Shown here: positions 49,501 to 61,500 of the stretch, in pieces
How positions within the stretch are numbered: position 1 is the stretch's first letter
Layout of the letters: every line of letters starts with the position of its first letter
NCBI GenBank assembly: GCA_907165275.2
Contig: OU015655.1
Coordinates: 9,250,501-9,314,500, forward strand
DNA length: 64,000 nucleotides
Direction of reading: 5' to 3'
From: Zygaena filipendulae
Lineage: Eukaryota > Arthropoda > Insecta > Lepidoptera > Zygaenidae
Notes under the pieces: model-generated
Seen by the model: the letters and a program-made list of their open reading frames with translations, nothing else
Databases searched by the model: none
Told to the model about the DNA's origin: nothing
Position numbers and translations under genes: made by a program

Positions 49501-52500
49501 CTTGCTCAGCAAGCCATTGTGCCAAACTTTATCAAATGCCTTCGAAATATCGAGAGAAACAGCGAGAGCTTCACCGCGTCTCTCAATGGCTTCACCCCAG
49601 ATGTGTGTTGCATACACTAGAAGATCCCCAGTAGACCTTTGGCGACGAAAACCAAACTGACGGTCACTAAGTAGGTCGTTTTCTTCAAGGTGTGACAATA
49701 GGCGGTTATTTAGAATCCGTTCCATGCTCTTACAAAGCATGGAGGTCACCGAGATGGGGCGATAATTAGAGGGATCGGCACGGCTCCCCTTCTTGGGTAC
49801 AGGCTGCACGTTAGCAAGCTTCCAGGACCTGGGGACAATACCGGAGTCTATGGATAGCCGGAACAGGCGCGTCAATACAGGAGACAACTCAGGTGCGCAG
49901 CTTCTCAGGACGATCGCTGGAATTCCGTCTGGGCCGCTTGCCTTATTCACATCTAAAGCCTGAAGGACCTTAAGTACTTCACGCTGGCGTATTCGAATTT
50001 CCGACATATGCGCGTTAGTGTGAGGTGGGCTAGGTGGTTTACTATTTGTGGTATGCAAGCGCGAATTTTCCGCAAAAAGAGAAGCAAACAGGTTGGCCTT
50101 CTCCTGAGATGTGTGAGCCAGGGATCCATCAGGTTTAATCATGGGCGGAAGCGATGGGCGACAGAAGTTCGCCTCGACTGCTTTGGCGAGTGACCAGAAG
50201 GCTTTAGTGCCAGACGGGCAGGGCTGAAGGCAGGGCAGAGGTATGACCGAGACTATTAGCTGAGTGACACATCTAGAACGAACTAGAAACTGCTACAATT
50301 AATTGCACCAACATAGAAGTTGTACAGCATACCAGATATCTGTAGGGAACACGGAGCAGTGCCTGGGACTTGCGACCCAGGTGTAGGTTTAATGGGGCCC
50401 CTTTACAATGCATGAACGCTCACCTCCACTGCCCGTGCTCCCGACTTAAAGTATTAACAGACGTTCCAATTTGGTTGGATCCAACTAAATTACCATCGTC
50501 GTGCCAACCATTCCGACATTGCTACAGACGTACCGACGGTTGGCGATCCAACCGTCATTTGCCTATGCACTGAAGAAGTGTACGGACGTCATGCCACCTG
50601 CTCTTAAAACTTCCAAACAAAAATTGTATAAGCTTGATTTCTCATTTCTTTATTAAAGTAATCTTTATTTGTTAATTGTCGACAGCGGGAAGCAACAGTT
50701 ATTACGCCGACAAATAAAAAAAAGTTTTGAATAAATAATGGAAAACTGAACCATCAAAATTTTTTTGCGCTTTGCTTAAAAAGTATTCCTATAAGTATAG
50801 GTACGTAACTTAACATACAGAATTGTTTTTTTCTCGGTACACCAGAGTTCCCGAGTGAATTCACAGGCAGTGAAACTGCGGACAACAACTGTTAAAATAT
50901 GTATGAATATAAAAACCTGTCGGAACTGTTCGCTTCTCTCGTGTTTTCTGTGATGGTGATCTGTCAGCTGCGTCTCCAAGAAGTCGGCCTGGGTCCGCGA
51001 GTGGCGCAGGGCGGGCTGCGGCGCCGCCACCGCCCTCAGGTGAGGCGTCGATAGAGGGCGCTGCGGTCTCTCACCGGAGCTGCATTACATTTTGTTATTA
51101 AAAGCTATAGTCATAATTTAGTAGCAGTTTTAAATGTGACCACTGCAATACATTTTAATAGATATTTAATGTCACTCTGTGTCATTAACACGTAAGAGAG
51201 CATCAATTGTTCAAAATAGATGAAATGTATATGTTTTATGTGTGATTTCAAACTAGTTTTTATCCAAAAACCACAAAAATAATGTTGTATTAATATCAAA
51301 GCTAAAACAGTGAGCAAAATTTCAGCTCGATTGATACCGAATACTGGTTTAAGTACAATAAAACTAATATCTACTCTCATTTTAAACTACCATTGACTAT
51401 ACGATATTTCTTTTGTATTTAAGTAAATGCCAATAAATAAAATAACGCCAAATAATTACTTTATTTACAAGATCCAACATTACATTCACATTATGGTTTA
51501 ATTTATTAACCACATAAAAGTTTTCTATATTGTAATTAATTTATAAATGCGAATGTGACTTCATTTGTTTATTTGTCTCGCTTCCACGCCTCAACCAATC
51601 AGCCGATCATCATGAAATTTTACATACACGTTGTCAGGGTACAGAGAAAGGCACACATTTTATCCCGGTTTCCCCCGGGAAATCCGAAATTCAGACGAGT
51701 GAAACCGCGGAGTACAGCTAGTAATTTATAAATACAATACCTAAATGACTGACTTTGCCAGATATTTGTTTTTATTATTATTATAAATGTTTTTTTTTTT
51801 AACAATAAAGATTTATCACCTGAACGAACAAAATATTCACCAATATATTTTCACAATTTGTTGAACTTGATGCGCAGTGAACAGTTCTTGTACAGCAAAT
51901 AAGAAACAGTACTTTCAAAAAGAACTTTATTATGAAATTTAAGGCAAAGCATACGTAAAAAACATATTCGCAACCGACTTGTTTATCAAAATACGTTTGT
52001 CGTACAAACAAAACAGTAAAACAAACTTTTGTTAAAAAATTAACATACATTTATTAAAGTTTATTTTGAAGAAAGAAAAAAAAAACGTTTAAATCTAAGT
52101 CGAAGGCAAAATTGTTGTTGTTGATATTTATAAACTTAATATTAGTTTGCCATTATTATTATTCAAAAACTTTTACCTTACCGAATAACTGAATAAAAAC
52201 ATCGCCTTGCAATATTTACATCGAATAAAAGCGAAAACATTTTAGTTTTGAGTTTTTTTTTATACCGAACCAAAAAAGACAACCAGACCACAGGATAACA
52301 CAAACATGAAAATAAAAATAATCAGAACGAGATAGATCGACGAGATCAATGTGATCGTCTGTTTCTGTTTACCAACATGATCCTTTACAAAAATCATTAC
52401 ATTCGCTCGATATTATTATAAACTAGCTGTGCCCCGCGGTTTCACCCACGTTAATTTCCGCGGGAAAACGACGATCGAGATCCCGCGGGAATTCCGGAAT

Positions 52501-55500
52501 AAAAAGTAGCCTTAGTTACTCCCTTATAACATCGGTTATCTGCCAGTAAAACTCCCGTTAAAATCGGTCCAGCCGTTTCAGAGATTAGCCGGAATAAACA
52601 GACAGCCAGGCAGAAAGAGAATGTTTAAAAAAATATTTATTGATACAAGAACCGTATATACTTTCGCGCGCATTTAGTGAAAAGTTGTTAATTTTAAATT
52701 ACAAACAGACACTCAATTTTATTTATATGTCTAGATAAAAAACCTAAATTATCAACACAAATAAATAAACTTATCAAAAAGTAATAATTCATTATGCTTG
52801 GAGCTTGTACTACGAGAACTAGATAACTGACGTAATGCTTATGTCTTTTTGTAGTAAGTTTATTAGATACGTCTTTGATACATAGAGACGATTGATTCAT
52901 CCAAACTCATAAGAGTAAACACAATTAATGTTCATCACATGTTTAAAGTTTCGCGGGAATCGAAACCGCGACCTGGGGCAGTATTTTTGAATAGCTCGAA
53001 TTACTTTTCGCGCAGGATTCACAAAAAATGTATCAGCATTCGCATGTCAATTCGCGATTCCATGCGTGAAAGTAATTCAAACGATTCAAAAATACGGCAG
53101 AGGCGTATCAGCCAGCTAGGTTTGTTAAACACCAAACCAACGGTTGCTGAAACTGAAACGAATTAAATTTTTCCCCGCACATAGCTTATCAGCTACATCA
53201 TAGCATAAGCTGATCCTACACATATGGTATTATTAGCTGAAACTCGCTGTATAATAAAAGATGCAGTTGTTAAATTTAATTGGTTTATTCCATGAATACA
53301 ATTTTTAGTAATTTACAATAAACGCTGCGTGAGCGCCATCTTATGGAACCAACAAAAGTTGCCAGTAGGCAGAACTTAAAATTACCAAAAACAGTGTTAC
53401 CAGCGTTTGTTCACGTTTTACCTGAACATAGTTGGGGGGGCGGCCCAGTAAACAAAAAATACAGAAACTTGAGAACATGGCAACATGTGGAAAATGAAAA
53501 CATGTGGAAAATGAAAACATGTGGAAAATTATTATGCTTATAAGAAATCATTAACAATACTTACAAGTACTAATACTACTAAGTAGTTTTAATTATTACT
53601 AAATATTATAACAATTAGTAAGATTGAGTGAGTACTGCATTGTAGTGCACAAAGTAATACATTAATAGTTTACTTAATTGAGTAATTAAAACTAGCTCAC
53701 TGTAAATTTTCAGCATGAGGGAAATGTTAAACTTATTATAGAAAAATGTTTACAACAACAACAATATGTCTGTATGTATGACATAACTATATTTAAAAAA
53801 TGAAAAATAAAAAAGAGCCCCTTACCCAGCCCTACGATACAATCTTGGGATCACTACAATGAGTACATGAGTAAGGAAAAGCATTATTAACATTTAAATT
53901 AAATGCTTTGAGTTTTTCAGCTAGTCCTGATGGGAAGGGTATATATAAATTAAATTACCTTATTAATTAAAACTTAATTTACTATTCTTGATTCATAGGC
54001 AATGGACTCAACTTCCTGTAAGACCTAGTATAGACTTTATTACCTATTTTTACATCAGCTACCCTTACTTTCCCATCAGGGCCAGGAAAAACTTTAACGA
54101 TGCGTGCCATAGGCCACTCTAGAGGAGCAGTATTATCACATCTGACGATAACAAGGTCTCCTACTTTTAAATTGGGTTGATCAATCAACCATTTTGGTCT
54201 ACTCTGAAGCTGTGTGAGATAATCTCTTGACCAAGCCTTCCAGAAATCTTGTTTTATTTTATTTAAAGTGTTCCAAAACTTCAAGTAATTAACATTTTTA
54301 ATTGTATGATCTATTTCTGGATAGCTTGTCATGGCTGTGCCAATAAGAAAATGGCCAGGAGTTAAGTAGCTCATATCAGAGACATCAGCAGACATGGGAA
54401 GCAGTGGTCGAGAGTTCAAAATGGCTTCAATCTCTGTAAGCACAGTATAAAGCCCTTCAAAGGTAAGAGCCTGAGCTCCCACTACTCTCTTTAAATGAAA
54501 CTTTAAACTCTTTACCCCTGCCTCCCACAATCCGCCAAACTCTGGGGAATAGCTAGGAATGAATTTAAACTTTATAAAGTTTTTTGTGCAAAATTAGAAA
54601 TGGAATTTTTGTGATTTTCTGAACTGAACAAATCATACAATTCTTTTAAAGTATTAGCAGCACCCTTGAACGTCTTAGCATTATCACAAAATATTTGCGA
54701 GGGGAGTCCACGTCTAGAGATGAAGCGTCTGAGGCATGCCAAGAAAGCGTCAGTAGTCATGTCACTAACAAGTTCTACATGTATGGCTTTTGTGATGAAG
54801 CAAACAAAAAGTGCTACATAAGCTTTCATGATTATAGGCTTGCGTATCCTTGCGACCTTTATGCTGAATGGACCACAGAAGTCTACACCGGTACTATGAA
54901 AGGGCCTTTGTGCAGTGAGACGTTCCTTGGGAAGGGAACCCATGAGCTGTTTGGCGGCCGCAGCTTTGACACGATGACACTTGATGCACTTGTGGATTAC
55001 CTTTTTGACTTCTCTGATACCACTGATCAAATAGAATCTTTGTGAAAGTGAGCTTAAGACCAGCTTTGGTCCTGCGTGTAAAAGGCGCAAATGTTCATTT
55101 TCTATCAGTAGGGAAGAAATATGAGAAGACTTAGGGATGATCGCAGGGTGCCTTTTTTCATATTGAATGTTTGTGGCATTTTGCAGGCGACCCCCCACTC
55201 TAAGGATTCCATTCTCATCTAAGAAGGGATGCAAATTGACTAAGCTGGATTTTATAGGCTTGCCTTTTGAAAGTAAATTTATTTCACATGACAGGTGCTT
55301 CTGTTGAAAAGCACGAATAATAATATTTAAAGAATTTTTTAATTCAGTTGGGGTCAATGACCCAGTAAATTTATTATTGGGATTTTGACCTTTATGAAGG
55401 CAATTATTTTTAAATCTGAGAAGTAGAGCTATTAGTCTCTGTAATTTATTAATATTTGAGTGTCTCTCAAAGAAAGAAAAATCTAATTCTGTGCAGGCAT

Positions 55501-58500
55501 TGGCTGCTAGTTCCTCACTATCAACAGGTTCACTGTCAATAATTGGTTTTGGAAAATCTGGAGGAGAATAGTGAGTGAAGTTCGCATTTGACAAGGCGGG
55601 AAACCCTTGCCACCACAGCTCATTGGAACTCAATTTCTGAGGATCACATCCCCTTGACAAGAGGTCTGCTGGATTATGAGCAGACTTCACATAACACCAT
55701 TCAGCATCTTGAGTCAATTTGTTGATTTGATTGACTCTTCTGGCGACATAGTTGTCACGAATTTCTTTAGAAGATTTTAACCAGGCCAAAACGATCTGTG
55801 AATCACTGTACAAATGAACTGAGAGAGGAAATCTCTCCTTTAAATCATTGAAAACTCTATTTGAGAGCTGAGCCAGGAGCAAAGCACTGTTGAGCTCCAA
55901 TCTGGGAATCGTTAAAGACTTTCCTAAGGGCGCAATGCGTGATTTTGAACATAACAAGTTAACAGAGACTGTTCCTTTTTTAGTGAAAACTCTGAGATAT
56001 AAACATGCCCCAAAAGCCTTTAGTGAAGCATCCGCAAATCCCACCAATTCTATGGACTCAAAGCCATTGCCTGTTACACATCTTGGCACAGAGATGGTTC
56101 CCATGACTTGTAAATTGGAAATGAATTTATTCCAAGGCTCAAGCTGAACCTGGGGTAGCTTGGTGTCCCAGTCAAGCCTTGCTGACCACAACTCTTGCAT
56201 ATATAATTTAGCTATAACTATAATTGGGCCAATCAATCCCAAAGGGTCAAACATTTTGCCTAAGTAACTCAAAATAGTTCGCTTTGTTTGCAAGTTGTGT
56301 TGATCGGTTGTGGGGCATGCAAAGGTGAACTGATCTGGAATAATATCATATTTAAGACCTAGGGTTTTTATAATATTATTTTTATTGATATCAATTTCCT
56401 CAAAATATTTTTGCTCAATGGGGACATCATTTAGAATTTCTGGCACATTGGAACACCATTTGTGGAGAGTAAAATTACCTTTACTTAGAAGTTGTGTCAG
56501 CTGCTTTTTCAGCTCAGCAAGCTGATCTATTTGATCTGTGCCACAAAGAATGTCATCGATGTACGTATTGGAACACAGTGCTTGAGCGGCAAGTGGGAAA
56601 GAACTTTTGTGCCTTTCAGCTAACTCCATGAGACATCTAGTAGCCAAAAAGGTGGAAGCCTTGAGGCCATAGGTGACAGTTTGCAGCTGCAGACAGAGAA
56701 TTGGTTTAGTCGGCTCATCCCTCCATAAAATGTTTTGAAGAGAAGTTTGATGTTTATTTATGTGGATACATCGGAACATTTTAGTTATATCACAAATGAG
56801 AGTATATTTGTAGCTTCGAAATAGGACAAGAATATCAAAGAGCTCATTTTGAACTATGGGGCCATTCAGCATAACGTCATTAAGTGAAATTTTGTTTTTT
56901 GATTTCATACTACCATTGAAAACAACGCGAAGCTTTGTGGTCTTACTATTTTCATTCAGAACTGCATGATGCGATAAGAAATATACCGGGTCTTTGTGAA
57001 TGTCATATGATGCTATGTCGACTATCTTGGCATGTCCCAGAGCAACGTACTCATCAATGAATTTTTTATAAGATTGAAGATACATAGGATCTTTGTTAAG
57101 TTTTTTCTCCAGTGACAAAAATCTTTGAAGTGCAAGTGAGAAGGAGTCACCCAGATTTAATTGGTCTAAAGTTGTAATAAAAGGCATATCTACAAAAAAC
57201 TTGTTTTCTTGAATATTGACAGACTCTATGAATGATTTTTCAGCCAACTGAAATTCTGTAGAATTTTTAGAAGACACCTCGGGGACCTTCTCACTTAACC
57301 AAAATTGCTCCATAACATTTTCAAGCTTTTGACAATTAGAAATAGCAATATTAGACACAATATTCACACTTGAAACTGATGAACTTTGAACAGTACCTCC
57401 AACAACATATCCAAAAAGAGTATTTTGAAGAGTAGGACCATTGAATAATTTTATATGTCCATCTAATAAAATATTAAAATATGTGTCAGCTCCTAGTAAA
57501 AGAGAGATATTGTTAGGCACATTAAAACAATCATCAGACAATTTAATGCCATTTGGCAATTGGAAGTTACTAATATCAAACTGTTGCTGAGGTAATAGTG
57601 CAGTTATTGTGTCTACAATATGACATTTTAAGTTTAATTGAATGTTTTGCACTGGAGAGTGAATAGACAAATTAACATATTTATTGATAAAGCTATTCTT
57701 GTTTGTAATACCAATAATATTGGTTTCTTGAGTCATAGGCTTCAAGGACAACTCTTTTGCTAAAGAAGTTGTTATAAATGAGGCTTGGCTGCCGCTATCA
57801 AGCAATGCCCTAACAAATAGTTGACGTCCCCTAACATCAAACACTTTGACTTTTACTGTAGGTAATAGTACCTGAGTCTTGAGGCTATTTGTGTGCAGAA
57901 CAACCGGTTGTTCTGAATCTGGATTGCTAGTTATATGCAGCAGGGTATTGTGGTCTTTTTTACAAATCTTACATTTAAAATGAAATCTGCAACGTCCTTT
58001 GTGATCATTGAGACAAATTGTACACAATTTGTGATTGTCAATGAACTTGATTCTTTCACCTTCCGTTGCTGTCTTAAACTTTGGACATTCAAACAGTAAG
58101 TGACCAACCCCATTACAAAACTTACATGTTTTGTTAGAAGTAGCTTTAGAAACTAAGTTAGAAACTTTTAACTGTTTTTTGGGTGAGCTCTGAGGAGCAT
58201 CTTTTTCCCCAATTTCTTCAAATGCTAAAGCACGTTTTTCTAAAAAGGTTATGAACTCTTCCAAAGTTGGCAAAGTTTCTGGATTCCTATCAAGTTGAAA
58301 AGCTCGATTGGTATAATGATCCAGTTTTTTGGTTAAAATACAAATAAGTAACATATCCCATTGTTCGATGGGTTGCTTTAAATTTTTTATAGCATAGACT
58401 TGTTGTTGGACTTCCGAAATAAATGATCTTATAGAGAGTGCAGTACCCCTTTGCATAGAAGGCATGTCTAAAATATGATTTATGTGATTACAAATTAAGC

Positions 58501-61500
58501 GGGTCTCATTATCAAACCTCTTCTTCAACAAACTGAGAGCTTCCTTGTATGACTCATTGACAAGTGGTAAATTTATAATAACTGCTAAAGCCTCCTCTGA
58601 CAAATATTTTCTTAAGTAAAATAGTTTTTGGACATCTGACAGTGACTTATTATTGTGAAAAATAGCAGTGAAAAGATCCATAAATGGAATGTATTTAGTG
58701 AAATCTCTGCCAGAAAAAACCGGAATGTCAATATTAGGCAATTTGGAATTTGCTACACTTGGACACTTTGAAACCTCTGTTTCTGACAAGGTCTTTAACC
58801 TAGCATCTAGCTTTGAAACAATAAGAAAATACTTTTCTTCTAAAGTTTCTACATTCTCCTTGTCATCAGGGTCGAGGGATAAAATGTCCAATTGTACCTT
58901 TTCATATTCACCCATAGTACTAATTAACTTTTCCTTTCTAGCTTGAAGCATCTCCAAAGAGGAAGATGTCAGGTTGATAGGGTCATTAATAAAGTTTTCA
59001 ATACGAGTCACAATACCTTTAAGAAGTCCGCGTTGAGTCCTTAGCTTTTTTAAGCTTTCCATTTTGTAACGTAATCACTAAACCTTTTGGCGAAACACTA
59101 TTGCCTTAGAACGCACTTTTCGACTTAAAGAGGCACTTATATTTAGCACTTTTCACACTTTTGTCGCACTATTTAGAGGGAATAGAACCGATCTTGGAAA
59201 GTTTATGTTTGTTTACTCTTGTCGAAACTCGAAGTAGATCGGTGACAGACTGTCATCGGCAGTGACAGTGACAGCAGCAACGTAGGAAGAGGAAAAATGG
59301 CCGGCTCGTTCCAGAAATCTCGAAAAATGGCCGTCCAAACCAAGTGGAATGAAATGAAAATTAAAGTGGGTAGGTATGGTCAGATAGCCACACCCATGCG
59401 CTGGATCGGTGAAGACTGCAGACTCCCTTCGTTTTGGTGATGCTTTCAGAGACAAAGGTCTCATGAAAACTGCAATGGGGCTCCAAGGGCGAGCAATAGC
59501 CTCGCGGTGCCCGGCACCAAATTGATGACGAGGTCGTGAAATGTGCGATTTTCTCGGTGATCTCGGAAAATAAAGACCTTCCGACACTTTTACCACGCCG
59601 GGCGTGCACGATTACGATACGTGGTGGTTATAGCAACGCGATTCACAACGCGAAAAATGAGACCACGTTTTTGCACTGAGGTTATGAGTTCACAAAAACC
59701 GCACTAAACCGCAGACTTTCACTTAAATCGAAGGACCACTAAACTGCATGTATAATAAAAGATGCAGTTGTTAAATTTAATTGGTTTATTCCATGAATAC
59801 AATTTTTAGTAATTTACAATAAACGCTGCGTGAGCGCCATCTTATGGAACCAACAAAAGTTGCCAGTAGGCAGAACTTAAAATTACCAAAAACAGTGTTA
59901 CCAGCGTTTGTTCACGTTTTACCTGAACACTCGCCATTTGCCATTTTAGATATAAGAATAAGGTATTCGTATTACGTATGATATAATATGTAGGTACCAA
60001 CTGTTCCTCGCGGATTCATCCGCGATAATTTAGGAGATCTCGCGGGAATTTCGGGATAGAAAGTACCCTATGTCCATTTCACGATCATCGGGTGAGTAGT
60101 TAAACCGTGAAAGCGTAACAAACAAACAAACTCACAATCGCATTTATGATTTAAAGTATTTAATAGTTCTTAACTGCCGAACAAAAATTCAAAATATTTT
60201 TATTGAATTCCGATGTTACATGATAAGATCCAGATACAGGTAAAACATAAAATTTTTACTGTTTGTCTATCTTAAAAATCAGCTATTTAATATATTATAA
60301 AGTATATTTTATTGTACTTATTTTATACATTTTGTATTAAAAATTCGCAAGAGCACAGAGAATATACAAGTTTATATGAAATTTGTTAATAGCTTTTGTA
60401 TTATATACAAAATATAAAATTAATTCGCATAGCAAAACTTGACACTAGGAATCCTCAGCAATAAAAAAGGACTTGAATATAATGTTAATACACAAAAAAA
60501 TTGATTGTCTTCAATGCGCTCTTTCACCGTTCGTCCAATTGCTATAAAACTTTGGTGGTTTGTTGTATGAGCACTGGGGAATGTTTATAACAAAAACAAC
60601 GCATTGCAAGGCACGCCAGCTTGTTTATTCATTACTAATTATTAAATTTTGTTCTTTATAAATATTCTAAATTTTAAACAATGCATACAATGTATGCATG
60701 CATGCATTGCTGAATTGATTTATGTTTAATTTTTCTCATTTAAATGCTACAAACAATTGACAAAATTATGTGAATGCATAAAAAATTACTAGTTTTCTCT
60801 ACTGCTCGATGGAAGCGAACCGATAACTGTGGCAAATCCTTTGCAATAAAGCAATAAATCAAAAGACACATAAGATCTGGAGACCATATTTGAATATTTT
60901 TAATATTAATTGGTCGACTTGTGCAAGGTCGCGGGACGCCATTGGATGTGGGAGGCGCAGGACCCGTCGCTGTGGCGATCCTTGGGGGATGCCTATGTCC
61001 AGCAGTGGACGTCTTTCGGCTGATATGATGATGAATAATCGATATTTTATGGTAGATATATCTATGTTTATATTTTCTAATAGAGTCCATAACATTATAA
61101 TACCTGAGAAGATTTATAATTCACGTGGTTAAAGCAAAAGCAAGCACATAGAATTGACATAAAATAAACGAGTATTACCTGAAAAGTTTGCTAAAAAACT
61201 TCCAAATACTTTGTTTGTTTTTCTTATCCATGGTCGAGTCAACTCGACTCGCACGCACCATCTCAGTCCAACGCACTGCGTCTTGAAGTTCAATGAAACG
61301 TTCCTGAAATATATCGAAAAGATTGCGATTTTGAATTACTTTCACACACGGAATCACGGATTCATATGCAAAAGCTCATACATTTTTTAAACATTCACAC
61401 GTGAATCTTGAAATTTCGTGTGCGATTCAAACATACGGCCCCTGGTTTACTTACTATACTTTTTGTTATAACGTATACTTTCAGCCTTGTAAATATTTGC

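Larger units (their letters stand above)
53248..59929 (-). mobile_element. BEL/Pao LTR retrotransposon, nearly intact
   Basis: A 6,682-base element in the 10-kb syd intron, on the syd strand. The 181-base LTRs (TGTATAATAA ... CCTGAACA on the plus strand) appear identical and a 5-base CTCGC duplication flanks it, so the insertion is recent. In its own reading direction it has the 5' LTR (59,749-59,929), a 686-base leader, gag-protease-RT-RNase H-integrase coding sequence, then the 3' LTR. A TGGTCCTTCG stretch 10 bases inside the 5' LTR could be the primer-binding site. I see no clear polypurine tract; DNA before the 3' LTR is pyrimidine-rich (GCCCCCCCAAC). Coding is broken once, near 54,580. 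Confidence 0.93.
51080..61178. other. syd 10.1-kb intron
   Basis: Apart from the BEL/Pao element, the repeats and the MITE listed separately, I see no exon of syd or of another gene here. The stretches 51,100-51,530, 51,730-52,410 and 60,160-60,900 are plain AT-rich DNA. Confidence 0.7.

Noticed and set aside
55890..56147. Plus-strand frames inside the BEL/Pao coding region
   Set aside because: Antisense shadows of the gag-pol frame.
60859..61095. Frame containing [17 protein letters not shown] as a gene
   Set aside because: The segment matches the 3'-end remnant of a retroelement that recurs at 46.7 kb; no intact domain.
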